A stretch of 64,000 nt of DNA from Capsicum annuum (lineage: Eukaryota; Streptophyta; Magnoliopsida; Solanales; Solanaceae). The stretch is taken from assembly GCF_002878395.1 (NCBI RefSeq), contig NC_061119.1, positions 20,469,792 to 20,533,791 of the forward strand. Reading direction: 5' to 3'. Made by a program: the position numbers and the translations under genes. How positions within the stretch are numbered: position 1 is the first letter of the stretch; each line of letters starts with the position of its first letter. This document shows positions 21,510 through 33,533 of this stretch, one piece after another. Below the pieces are notes generated by a model. It had not been told where the DNA came from and did no database searches. It saw only the letters and a list, made by a program, of their open reading frames with translations.

Positions 21510-24500
21510 ATAAGTGTCATGATAATGTACCTAGTGTGTAAAACTCTTTCAAGGAGAAGAATGTTTATTGGAAACACTAAAAGCAAAGTTGAATTAAAAA
21601 CTTTTGTTATCGACAGAATTTTAATATTCTATCCTATATAGGTCATCTTTGAAAGTGTATAACTTATGGAATATATGTAATTTTTGATCTCAAGACCCAC
21701 TAAATGAATGATAATTTATTCCTGTTTCAAACGCCACCAATTCCTCCTGAATCTAATACTCAAGCAAAAAGTTATGAGCATTTTCATGAGCGAACCATTT
21801 AGCATCATGATAAGGGCATAGAATGCCTTGTGTTCTCCGTGGTAAGAGCGTGGCACACCCTGTATACTCCTCGTTAAGGGCGTGGCATTCCCATGTTCCC
21901 AGAGATGCTAAAACTCATGTTTCTCTTCAGTGTTTCGATGGCAAACTAGTCATTTACGTACTAAATCATCCTATAACTTATACTAATGTGTTTTCTCTTC
22001 TCTCGTAACCCAAATACATGATTCCTCTTATCCTAAACTCTTAAGAACACCTAATAAGGGTTCTTCTCAAAAATTCAAACTTTCAAGGATTAAAATTCAA
22101 GTTTTTTCTCAAATTTCTTTCATCAAAATGTAACGACCAGAAATCACCCCTCGGGATGCCACACGGTGCCTATGCTCACAAGTGAACCCAAGATAACCCT
22201 TCTATTGGCATAAATCATAAGCAACTAAAAAAAGTGCATAAATCTGAAAGAATAAGGTGAAAATAACTATATTATGAATTCGCTCAATACAAAATTAAAT
22301 TCACAAAGGTTACAACTCCGCTTCTACAATAAAATGAAAACTCAAAGCATCAACTCCTACTGACTGTCTATGAAGCCTCTACTACTATTGACTATAGGTA
22401 GCTGGGTCATGACTCCCAACCACCCCAACTCAATATGACATAATAAAGAAAATACAAGATGATTCAATTGTATCACTAACTTGAGCCTTTGAATAAAAAA
22501 GGGAACCATCACCTAATGACTGGAAGCTATGACCTGACTGGATATGGTGCATGCGTTACAAATATTTGCACCTACATTTTGAGACAATGTAGCACATAGA
22601 CATATATATGGATCAACACTTGGGAATGTGCTGAGTATATGGGGTGAATGCATATTATAAAATAGTATTAGTCTTCTTCAATCAAATAATGCATGCAATA
22701 TGGGATGACTCACATGCCTTGAACAAGTATAAAATGTAAAGATCATAAGTCATGCAAGATAAATCTCATAATTCATGCAAGATGAATCATGTAACACAAA
22801 TCTCGTGAGTCATCATACTTTAACATTAAAATCTGAAATCCTCTCATATTCTCAATCCTCAATGCTAAAGGAAATTTAAACAGTACTTTCAAATCATTCA
22901 TATCTCTCATGGAGAGTATAAATTCTTTAATGCTCAAGATTTCACAACTCTGTAAACTTAAATACTTGGAATTCAGAATCATATAACTTTGAAACATACT
23001 TGAAGAAATTTCGTTCACTTTAGGAAAGGATCTCATTTCAAGCTTTAGGAAAATCATTAAATCTCAATGAAACGATACTCTAGTTTAAGGAAATAACTTA
23101 TCTCAAAGCTCCATGGAAATTACCATATCAAGGAAGAATACTTTCATTTAGAGAAACAAATCATATCAAGGAAATGCTTTAGTTAGGGAACCATTTCGCA
23201 ACTTTACCATTAGAAAAACAGCTTATAGGAAGGGAAAATACTTTAGTTTTCAAGGAAGTACTGATCTCAAAGTTCAAAGGGCAAGGGAGGTTCTCTTAGC
23301 CAACATAAACCATGTGAGCTACATGGATTCCAACATTTTATCCTCCTAAGGAAGAGACCCCACTTTAGGGAGGAGCGTCATACTCTTTGCTAGGGAGTAT
23401 AACCTAGGTCTAGCGATCACTAAACAAACTTGGACTCTGGCCCAATATCAACTCGGCCTTAGGCCCAATAATAATCATAAACTCAGCCTCAGGCCCAACC
23501 TACGCTGACACGTAGTTTTGGGGTAAGAAACCGTAGTAACTTACCCTCTCGGTGCTAAATACTACTCTCTTTAGATTATCTGTGCTCATCTCATAAAAAT
23601 GTACTTTTATAAATAATCTCATGGTTCACCATGAACTCAATGATCAAATTTGTAATCTCATGTAGGAAGTGGATTTCAAAACTCTATGACCATTTGGTCA
23701 AATCATTTCTCAACAAATCTCAAAATGCTCAAATCATGGGTGCTTATAGCACAAGAGTTCGTAAATTTGCAAGTCTCAAGTAGGGCTTACTAACCCATAA
23801 TAAAATCTCAAGATAAAATTGATCAAAAACATAATAGATGGCATATAGATTCATAACTCGTGTAGAAATCTGGAAATTTCAGCAATATGTCTCAAAATCT
23901 CAATATACTCATATACTTCAATATCTCAAACATGTCAACTATTGGCTTCTCAAGGATTAAAATCATGGGGTATAGACCCAGATGTAATTTCTCAAAAAAT
24001 TAAGATAATACATTCATTAATAATGGATGAAAAACCCTAGTTAAAATTCATGTAAAACCTCATAGATTTAAAGAAAATCATGATTTAAATAAGCCTTTGG
24101 GCACAAAGTTGAAAGGGTTACCCTTGTTCAAAACCCCACATACCTTGGATTATGGAATTGGATGAACAAGCTAGCTCTAAACTTCCTCTTCTTACTCTTG
24201 GGAGAGGGTTCTTGATGCCCTTGACTTGGGAACCTTGAATGTTGACTCAATTTAGAAAATCTATGGTGGATTCTTGGGATTCTTGGAAGAGATTTTAGAT
24301 ACTTAGGGTTTTTTATGAGAGAAAACTTGAGAAGAACTTCATAGAATGCTTGTAAATCACCTTGATTTTGTGTTTTCATGGTTTAAGAGGCATGGAAAAG
24401 TCCAAAATGTCCTTTTTAACTTCTATACGAAGATGAAAAAATTGAACTAGGAAGCCGATTTTATGAGCCACCACGATGCGCCACTATCGCGGTGGCTCAC

Positions 24501-25730
24501 TGGAAATTGAGAAATGAGAATCTGGTAGTCACCATGATGCGGAGCCATCGTGTTTTCCCACTGGTTGGGACCTAGAACTTCAGTGTGACATGTCACAATT
24601 GGGCTAAGCCACTGGAAATTGACTATTGAGAAATTGGGGTCCTTCACGACGCACCATTATCGCGGAGTTCCACTGGAATTTGACAATTTTCAAATAGACC
24701 CTCTATGTGATGTGTCAAGCACTAAAATGACGTTGTTTTATGACTAAGACTTAAATTAGCCATAAATTCTTACTCAGGTATTGAATTTGTGCGAATCTTA
24801 TATCGACGAAAAGCTTACAAATTTCCCATGTGATAAAAATTTGAAATTAGGGAAATTCAATTTGGTTAACACGATACTTACTTAGGAAGTCACTTCTCAA
24901 TATTTTAGGGACGGAATTACGCCTCACTGGACATGACCTAAGGCTCATTCTATGAGTGAATTTTGCGGGGTATTACACAAAATTAACACTTTCATTATTT
25001 TTTCCTTGATTTAAATTTTTTTTCATGGTTTGAATGGTAGTTTGCGAACAGAACTTGTGTCCCATAGTAATGGTGGAATTGGAAATATGGTTTTCCTATC
25101 ATTTATGGATTTTTTAATGATAATAACATGAACCTAAGCCCGTACCGTAATTTATCTTTGAAAAAGGATCATACAGAGTTTAACTCATATTTTTAAATAT
25201 TGCATTGCATTAAATGATAAAAATGTAAAGAGGTTTTAGAACGCCCATAATGGCTATGATTTTGGATTTTAAAATACAATTCAGAGTTAAATGGTTATGG
25301 TATGGCACAATAGCAATAGCTTGAAAGTCTATTGATATAACAATACCATTTTGAAATTTCATAATAAAAGACTCCATGGTTAATGGTACGTGAAAATTTA
25401 TTTTAATTAGACTTACAAGGAATTTTATAGCTTCATTAAGAAGGTGTAGTCCCGAGGGGCTAACACTAAAAATCACGTTTGCCGACGTTGGGGGTCTATG
25501 ACCACTATGTCTGCTTTACATAGTATATTTTTTGAATGCTATTGACTATTGGTGATGTTAGCCTCATTTTTTCGGTCCATGCTGCTAACATGGACTAGGG
25601 CCATTCTAGTGGGGGTCTGGATCCATATAGCATATGGGTGCCTTAAGGTCAATATGAGCTACATAGTTCAGGATTAAATTTTCAAATGGTCATGTCTCAT
25701 GTCCCTTCCTCCTATTCCAGTATCCTAGTA
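21510..25730 (+). repeat. Old gypsy LTR remnant, split by a solo LTR
   Basis: The parts at 21510-22128 and 24983-25730 look like one plus-strand LTR of the Gyp-A/Gyp-C superfamily. At 21690-21780 it has the conserved CTCAAGACCCAC...ACGCCACCAATTCC and ACTCAAGCAAAAAGTTATGA blocks. Next comes a repeat module (CATGATAAGGGCATAGAATG, GGTAAGAGCGTGGCAC, GTTAAGGGCGTGGCATTCCC at 21805-21895). The later part carries CCCGAGGGGCTAAC and TGGACTAGGGCC phrases seen in mid-LTR. Ends and duplication are not resolved, and no pol adjoins it. Confidence 0.5.
22129..24977 (-). mobile_element. Solo LTR, minus strand (TSD CAAAA)
   Basis: This 2849-bp LTR is flanked by identical CAAAA at 22124-22128 and 24978-24982. 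In sense orientation it begins TGTAATACCCCGCAAAATTC and ends GGTCGTTACA. The sense 3' end (GAGCATAGGCACCGTGTGGC, ATCCCGAGGGG) matches the Gyp-A/Gyp-C LTR terminus pattern. No internal sequence remains. A GC-rich module of three units (CCGCGATAGTGGCGCATCGTGG-type cores, each near TTTCCAGTG) lies at 24445-24690. The short frames within it are not genes. Confidence 0.92.
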
Positions 25731-26109
25731 CATCTATATTTTTTGTGCATGTGATGTACGAATGATTTTTGGTAAATATATATATATTTTATCCCTTTCC
25801 TTGGATTATGCATGGACAGAAGAAAAGCCCTCAAAACCTAAATCATGAAATGGAGTAGCATCCAGAGATTAACAATGCAGAGAGTACTGGAATGCAACCC
25901 AAGGTAAGGGATAAAACATGTAATCATTTATAAAAAATCAATTATAAACCAAATGCACATCAGGTGTGTATATATAATACGATGAGAGGGTAGGGGTAAG
26001 TGACGAGTTACATGAGCATTTAAAAATTTAAGCCTGAACTATATAACTTTCAGCATCATGGATGACCCAGGGGTAGTATGAGTCATCTAGTCACCTAATT
26101 CGTTATATC
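25731..26109. other. Unassigned sequence between LTR remnant and Gyp-B
   Basis: AT-rich, including a short TA run at 25780-25793, with no open frame. It marks where the Gyp-B pol was truncated in mid reverse transcriptase. Confidence 0.5.
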
Positions 26110-26490
26110 ATGGTTTAGTGGTTTCTTTAAGTAGACCTAAGACAATCTTATAAAACAAGGCTGCACCCTGAAGCTGGTCTAAAAAATCATCAACTCAAGG
26201 CATAGGATAACGGTTCTTCACCAACACCCTATTAAGTTAGCGATAATCAAACACATGCAAATCGAACTGTCCTTTTTCTTTACAAACAACATAGGAGCTC
26301 CCCATGGGGACATGCTCGGTCTAACAAAACCCTTACTAAGAATATCCTGAAGTAGAAAATTCAACTCCTTAAGCTCAGCAAGATCCATACAGTAAGGTGA
26401 AATAGAAATTGGTCGGGTTGAAGGCTCAAGGACAATAGCAAACTTAATCTCACAGTCAGGGGGAATACCAAGTAGGTCAGTGGGAAGCAC
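26110..26490 (-). pseudogene. Gyp-B reverse transcriptase, N-terminal part
   Basis: The open piece from 26490 contains the linker LLGIPPDCEIKFAIVLEPST and the RT entry motif KGFVRPSMSPWGAPMLFVKK, with the KKKD block. Downstream out-of-frame words (NRYPMP, DDFLDQLQGAALFYKIVLG) show the start of the palm domain. The sequence then loses similarity before the catalytic YVDD box, so the enzyme is truncated as well as frameshifted. Confidence 0.8.
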
Positions 26491-26601
26491 ATCAGTAAAC
26501 TCGCAAACAATGAGAACAGAGTCAATTGATGTACTTTCTACACAAGTATCACATGTATAAGAGAGATAAGACTCGCAGCCTCTCGATATAAGTCTCCTAG
26601 C

Positions 26602-27045
26602 TCAAACATAAGACATAATTCCTATCGACTCACGGCTAACCGCTCTTTTCCATACAACTGGGAGTACACCATACATGACTAAGGTAACGATCTTGGAAAA
26701 ATAATCCATGACTGCATGATAGTGGCATAACCAATCCATGCCTAATATCACATCAAAATTTAGCATATCTAGAATAATAAGATCAACATAAGTATCAATA
26801 TCACTAACTGTCACAACACATGATCTGAACACTCTATCCACTATTAAAGAATCACTTAAGGGAGTATATATACAAAATGGCATAACTAATAAATAACTAG
26901 TCAAATCAAACTGTGGTGTAAAATAAAGAGATATATTAGAATAAGTGGATTCGTGATCAAATAAAGTAAGAGCCGACCTGCGGCTAAAAAAAATCATACC
27001 TTTCACTACAGCTTTCAAAGTCTCAGTCTCAGGTCTAGAAGGTAC
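26602..27045 (-). pseudogene. Gyp-B retropepsin-like protease
   Basis: The 138-codon frame includes ALTLFDHESTYSNISLYF, where the usual DSG/DPG active site reads DHE, so the catalytic triplet is damaged. It also has the family hallmark FDVILGMDWLCHYHAVMD, followed by an LVMYG strand. Aspartic proteases of this type cut Gag-Pol. The piece sits between gag and reverse transcriptase as expected. Confidence 0.8.
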
Positions 27046-27149
27046 GGTGTATAACTTACCATGCTTGCCACCTAGCTAGGCACCTGGACGTTCTCCTATC
27101 ATACCTTCCTGAGTACCACCTCAAGTACCCTAATAACTAACCTTGCGAC

Positions 27150-28488
27150 CTCGCGAACCACCTCTACGTGAGGTGGGAACTAACCTAATATGAGTCGCAC
27201 CCTGGGATAAAACAACCATCATCCAATGACTAAGACAGTGTCCTAAAAAATAATCCAAAAGCACTCAAGTAAAACAAGAGTCACAAAAAGAACCAAAACT
27301 CACAGATCTGGCAAAATCGTAGTAACCACCACCTCTAGGATGACTTGAAACTGAACCCCTCAAGGACTAATCATTGCCCTTACTAGGGCGACCACTAGAA
27401 CCGCTGACCTCTGCCAGAAGTCTGAAGAGCTACCTGAACTGGTGAGCTAGGTTGACTATAAGGTTAAGAAGATGGATACAGAGGATATACAAAATAAGAA
27501 CCATTACCGTTGATGCGGGAACCACTACGACACCCACAAAAATATACCCAGCATTTTAGGATTCTTATCATGGCTTTCACGACTCTCCCCGTGGATCTCC
27601 CTTATTACTCTAACATTATCAAAAAACCTCAGTAAAATTCCTACCCATAGCAACTACGCTCTGAGTAGCTATCCGAATAGGCAGTCTCAACTCTCTGACA
27701 AAGCATCAAACTCTCTCATACTCAATGTCCAAATCGCAGTGTCATGTATGGCTAACTAAAAAAAATAGGGCCTCATATTCGGCGACTGTCATAGAGCCCT
27801 GCTCTAATTGAGATAACTACTCCCTTAGTTGATCTCTAAGGCTGTGCGACATATAATTGTCCAATAGGTCTAGAATCTATGAAAACCCTCTACCAGTGAT
27901 GTGTAGACAACTCCAACTAAAATATGGTGTAATCCACACCACGAGTATCAAGAAGGCCTAAACTATGAAGCCTATCCTCATAAGTAGTAAGAAACTCAAA
28001 TTCATCCTCTTTAGGGAAACCAGAAAACCTAGGGGGAGATAACCTTACAAATTTACCCAATATATTCTGATCATCAGCAGACAAAGATGGATGAGTCACA
28101 ACTGGTGACACGACTACTGGATGAATAACTACTAATATAGGAGAAATCTCAATGCTGGGAGCTGCAGGTACAGGTTGTGCCCCAGTCCCAATAGTCTATG
28201 CATAATCAAACGGTACACCACGAACCATACTCAGCATCTGAATCAGGCAATCTCTGAGAAATGAAACCTAGTGAAGCCTAGGCTAGTCCTTAGACCACCG
28301 CTTTCTATGGCAGAGAAATCTCTGGCTCAGGTGCAAGGATAGGCTTCAGGGAAGGAAGGCTATCCTATCCCTGGGGACATATCACAAGGTTATCCTTGAA
28401 CTCTAGGTCATTTACGATTAAGTGTAGAATTTCTAGGCCTAATATCGGAACCCTCATCTCGCATTGAGATAGTACGTCTTCTCGACAT
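27150..28488 (-). pseudogene. Gyp-B gag
   Basis: From the ATG at 28488 (MSRRRT) the frame is broken by many stops, but the Retrotrans_gag core is clear: KFVRLSPPRFSGFPKEDEFE, then FLTTYEDRLHSLGLLDTRGV at 28050-27930. This is followed in other frames by IDSRPIG, the LRDQL-like block and LEQGS. Gag forms the virus-like particle that packages element RNA. No convincing zinc knuckle remains upstream of the protease. Confidence 0.75.
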
Positions 28489-28677
28489 CTGTGATAGAGT
28501 AAACTCAAGAAAATATACTATAAACCAACTCAGACTCTTAGCTCGATACAAATAATAAAAAGGAGAAGTACTCCTAAGAATGTCACATAGCCTCCCGAAG
28601 GTAGGAAACAGACGTCAGAGTTATGATCTGTGAGACTCTATTAAACACTTGCTCTTCTACCAACAATACCAGTGAAA

Positions 28678-28694
28678 CCTAGGGTCTAATACCA
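28678..28694 (-). other. Primer-binding site of Gyp-B (tRNA-iMet)
   Basis: The minus strand reads TGGTATTAGACCCTAGG just after the LTR end. The first eleven bases match the 3' end of plant initiator-Met tRNA (TGGTATCAGAGC) with one or two changes. Confidence 0.8.
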
Positions 28695-28697
28695 ATT

Positions 28698-30205
28698 TGT
28701 CACAACCCGAATTATGAGTCATAATGAAACCTTCTATAACCAACCAGTAGGTAAGCCAACACCATAACCTAAAGCTAAGAAAATGGATTACTTGGTAGAA
28801 ATACCCAACACGGGTCAAAATATACAAACACAATCATATACAACAATGTTCTACTTTAAAATAAGACAATCAATAAAATAATTAGCTATCCCACGGCTCG
28901 GTAGTATTAATACAAGGGTGTTTAAGTTTGACAATAGAAGGATACAACTCAAATTGTCTAAAGTAATCAATACATTTATCTCAAATACAAAAGAATAAAT
29001 AAAGACAAGAGGGAAATGGGCGACTCAAATGTCCAAGAGCTCACCCTATCTTTAAAATATCAACGCAGCATGAAATCAACTCAGCAACTGGAACTACTAC
29101 TCGGGTTTGCATCAAAAGGGTACAACAAGTGTACCATGAGTACCAAAAAAATGGGTACTTAGTAGAAATCATCAACCGACTGAGCTAAATTATGATATGA
29201 AGAAGATATAAAATAATATAATATCTCTAAGTCAAGGTAAATAATCAAACCTAAATTATCTTGATCATCACTATATATAATCAATAATCAAACTAGAAAA
29301 ATACTATGACACATTAATTTATCACGTCTCATACTCATTATATATGAATTAAATAATCCAAAATAGCAAAGAAACATTATTACCATCATAATCGCATAAG
29401 ATCAAGGTTCCACACATATACTTTTATAAGTTTAAAATAATGGAACCTAGCACAGCTTCCCATACCACCAGTGGTAGACACAATAGAATATAAAGTAAAG
29501 AATTTATCATAGTATCCCATACAACTGGAGCGTGCATTAAAGATAAAATGGCCAAGCATATAGTCATATAACCAATTCATCAACAACTATGATTTACCAC
29601 ATTCACATAAATGGTCACTTGCCAAGTTTATGACTATCATTTATTATCACCACTGAATTTACATAAGTCAAGTACTCGCAATCATACTCATTATCAAGAT
29701 CATATCATTATTTAGATATCAAACTTATCCAAGTACTTCATCTATTTGTATATAACAAACCACCACTTATTATCAAGTTACTAATCCGTTAGACGTTCAG
29801 ACTATCATTTATTAGCTTAGTTGATTCTATAAGAAATCCTCATTCAAGACATAGTAATTACTTATCACTGATGAATTAGCCAACATTCACATCTAGACAA
29901 GGTGCAATACTAAACCATAGTCCATTTAACAAGGATCAACTCTAGTTATCAAGGCACACTAGCCTTTATATAGGAAAGAATGTTATTTATCACCAAGTAC
30001 ACATGTTTATCTATTAACCCACGCCTTTTACAAGTTATCACCAAAAATCTTTACGTCATTATTAGACCACCAACGACAATACATACTAGACAACAATATC
30101 ATTAATCATAAAAAATTCTAAGTCTATTCTAAGAATTAGCAATTTAACAATCATACTTACTAGTTATCACATCTTAACTAAACAAGGTTTACCAACTAGT
30201 ATTCT
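28698..30205 (-). repeat. Gyp-B 5' LTR (3' part), interrupted by Gyp-A
   Basis: The plus strand begins TGTCACAACCCGAATTATGA, which is the LTR terminus read backwards. Shared blocks with the LTR ending at 3238 (GGTAAGCCAACACCATAACC; CATCAACCGACTGAGCTAAA) show one family. The LTR stops at 30205, where Gyp-A starts (TGTCACAACTC at 30206); the flanking 5 bp are ATTCT. The rest of this LTR should lie beyond the right end of the window. Several short open frames inside it are chance. Confidence 0.75.
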
Positions 30206-30262
30206 TGTCACAACTCAAGGCTACCCCTTAGTAGTAAAAATGGTGCTTACAATCCCGAAGGA
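30206..30262 (-). repeat. Gyp-A 3' LTR, terminal piece
   Basis: These are the last 57 bp of the LTR in sense orientation, ending GAGTTGTGACA. They pair with 48581-48636 of the 5' LTR (shared GGTGCTTACAATCCCGAAGG). The solo LARD LTR follows after AAGGA. Confidence 0.8.
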
Positions 30263-31792
30263 TGATATATGAGTAGATGCTAACAAATTTAAGGCTTTTA
30301 CTAATAATAATTGCAAAGTCTTAAGTAACTATTGTCGTTTTTGATTGTTTTCTCTGTGATATTGCCGTAAAAATCAAGATTCATGAAAATATATGAAAGC
30401 TCCATCGAGAAGGATGAGTTTTTGTGAAAGATGTAAGAAATTAAGTTCTAAAGATTTCTTCTGACGACTTGGTCTGATAAGCTATCAGATCTGTGATAAG
30501 CAATCAAACCATGTCATCACACATAGGTAGATAACAAGAAGATTGAAGATTTTTTGGTGACATATCCTGATAAGGTATTAGATCTCTGATAAGCCATCAG
30601 GCATATCGTCACTCAAAAGAATAATGCAGAAATCAAAAGTGTGGTGTGACGACAAGTTTGATAAGTTATCAGACTTGTGATAAGACATCACATAGGTCGT
30701 TTGATAAATAAAGAGGACTTGGCGACATTCTCTAATAACTTATCAGATTTGTGATAAGTTATCTGATATGTTGTCACCTAAAAGAAATATTCTTACTTCT
30801 TAAGTTACAGATATAAATAGCAGCTTTTAGGGTTCATTTAGGGGCCGCATCATCTTGAAAGTCTTGAAATGGCTAAAACTCATTCCAAAGGCCAGTTTAC
30901 CTCTTTTCGGTCTCTTAACTTCAAATTCATTTTCAATTCTTTGATTAGTTATGGGATAATCTTCTTGAATTTGGGAAGAGAATCAATTTCTAACAACATC
31001 TCTTGTAAGTTTATTCACTTTGAATTATGAATTCAGTTATTGTTATTTCTTTCTCTTTCATGTGGAACTAAAACCCACAACTAGGGTTGTGGGATCTATG
31101 ATTATTCCTCCATGAATTTAATACTTGTCTAGGGTTTGACTGATGGTTGTGGAGACATCTTGATAATTCCTTTGTTATGATTGTTATTTATTTGTTGCAA
31201 ATACTAGATCCCGCCTTATGTTGATTTGCTCAAATTGAGAAATTAATTAAATGTAGCTAATTATCAATGAGGATTTGGGAAGGTTAAGTTCTAATCTAAT
31301 GATTAATGTTGTAACAAGATTTATCAATATAAGATAAAGTCAGTATGAATAGAATGCTTTCCTAAGTTCGAGAGAATTAGGGAGGTTAGTATCTAGGTAG
31401 GCTGAGAAACACTTAGATGGACTATTAAAACTTATAATTTGGTTTTTCCCATAAGTCACGAGAATCCAATACTATAACTATTATTCAATGGAGGATTACT
31501 AATCAAAGTGATCTCAACCATATTTTCTCAATATCATTGATTAGAAATATTATAGTTTAAGATTTGAGTTCTAAGGCAAATTGAAGTGTTATTAACTTTT
31601 GTTCAATCATTAAAGACCCCTATTTGGTATTTTCATGCCAGTTGTTTAAATCTAACTTGTAGCTTTAGTTTCAAACTAGTTTAATCACCACTCACATTGT
31701 TGTCGGTGGATTCGACCCCGTCTTCAATGTTGGGTAAATATATTGACGAAATCCGCCTTGCACTAAATTGACGTGTAAGTTAAGCATTATCA
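30263..31792 (+). mobile_element. Solo LTR of the LARD family, plus strand (TSD AAGGA)
   Basis: This 1530-bp LTR starts TGATATATGAGTAGATGC and ends GTTAAGCATTATCA. Identical AAGGA duplications lie at 30258-30262 and 31793-31797. It is the inverted counterpart of the LARD-1 and LARD-2 LTRs and carries the same TGACG/TATCA module (30455-30785). The uninterrupted site survives in the other Gyp-A LTR at 48632-48636. The element body was lost by LTR recombination. Confidence 0.95.
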
Positions 31793-32026
31793 AAGGACCA
31801 CAAGCTAACCCATGACATGGTACCTACTTTGAGCATTGAGTAAACTGATAATGAAAATCATATGCTGAAAGAACTGGGTAAAGCCATGAAGTTTGAAATA
31901 CTAAAATACTGAGAAGTCATAATCTAAGTATCTAAAAATATACAAAATGAATGATAAAAACAATTGATAAACTAACTAACTGTCTATTGTCTGAAAGCCT
32001 CTAACTGATTGAAAAGAGTTGATGGG
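31793..32026 (-). repeat. Gyp-A 3' LTR, second piece
   Basis: Matches 48632-48867 of the 5' LTR (CTAACCCATGACATGGTACC, then GAGTAAACTGATAATGAA). It ends with ATGGG, the LARD-2 target duplication. Confidence 0.85.
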
Positions 32027-33533
32027 TGATAATGCTCAACTTACACATCAATTTAGTGCTAGGCGGTCATCGTTAATATATTTATCCAACTTTGGAGTCG
32101 GGGTCGAATCCATAGGGATCAATGTGAGTGGTAATTAAACTAGTTTGAAACTAAAGCTACAAGTGAAATTCAAACAAATGATACGAAAAGATAAAATAGG
32201 GGTTTTTGATGATCAAACAAATGATTGTTGGTCACTTTAGTTTCAGTGTTTGTAATCAAGAGTTTATGGAAAACCATAATTATGTTCACTATGGGTTTTG
32301 GTACTTGACAGATGCTAATAGTTATTCAAGATAATCACGATAGGTTCGAACAACAGATTGTCAGTATCAAAGTTATGCCTAAAAGTCTTTCGACCTACTT
32401 AAGCATTGAATTACCTAATCCTCTCAGACTTAGGGAATTTATATTCACTGACCAGACTTCACCTCAGGTTAATTAACCTACTTACAACATCAATTATAAA
32501 ATGGAAGGTTGGTAGTTTCCAAGTCACTATCAATAATTCACTTTCTACTGTAGTTGATTTCGTATCTCAAGCTAATCAAAGTAAGTTCTCTCTATCGTTT
32601 GTAACCAATAGACAATAATTACAACATCAAAATTATTTGGGTTACCAAGACCTAACCCATAGATCCCATAATTCAGGTTAAAGGGACTTAGCCACTCATA
32701 ATCTAATAATCGATACAACATGTTGAATTCATAATTTGAAAGATGAACTTATAGCAAGATGAACAACAACGAGTGTTTCTTAGATTAGAACAAAGTAGAA
32801 ATCCCAAAATATTGATGATAATCTCTTCAAAGTTAATTGTTTTGTTCAAGCCAAGAAACTAGAGAGCAAGCACGTGAAGTTCAAATCTAGAATGTTGAGT
32901 ACCAACCGATATGTTCAGCCACCTTTGTTCATTAGAAAATCCTAACATCTGCATTAAATACTTCATACTAATTATGGAAACAAAATCAAAGAGTTCATTA
33001 ATTTCTCGGATTAGGTGATGACATGCGTGACGCCTTATTGGGAGGCTAACGACTTATGATGGATGTCGTCAGCTCCTCTTCAATTTTGTCAATTTCTACT
33101 TAAGGCTAATGGTGAATCTTGAAGTTTTATCATAACTGTGACAACATATCAGAAAATGTCATTATTTCTTCACCTCATCTTCCATGTTCTGTCTAAGACT
33201 TATGGCGACTCTGACAAATTATCACAAGGCTGATGGCTTGTCATAAGTCATCGTCACTTCTTCGAACTAAATCCCATTCTCTGTTTAAGGCTGATGATAA
33301 AGCTGATAACCTATCATAGTGCTTACGACTTATTAGAAATGTCGTCAGCCACACTTCTCTACTATTTTCTTCAGATTTCAACTCTTTTACTTCCATCATT
33401 GTTGGTTCTCTTTCCTCTTGAATTCCACTGCAAAATCAAAGATAAAACAATCAAAAATGACAAAAATTGCATAAGACTTTCTAATTATTCTCAGTTAAAA
33501 TCCTCAAATATGTTAGCATCTTCTCACACATCA
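32027..33533 (-). repeat. LARD-2 3' LTR
   Basis: Plus-strand ends are TGATAATGCTCAACTTACAC and TTCTCACACATCA. The repeat module is at 33015-33360. Confidence 0.9.

Larger units (their letters stand above)
26110..28697 (-). mobile_element. Gyp-B: truncated Ty3/gypsy internal region
   Basis: In sense (minus) order the region holds a primer site (28694-28678), gag (from the ATG at 28488), protease (27045-26602) and the first part of reverse transcriptase (26490 to about 26110). RNase H, integrase and the 3' LTR are missing. The layout and the gag wording fit chromovirus-like Ty3/gypsy elements common in Solanaceae. The 5' LTR is at 28698-30205 and was itself interrupted by Gyp-A. Confidence 0.8.
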
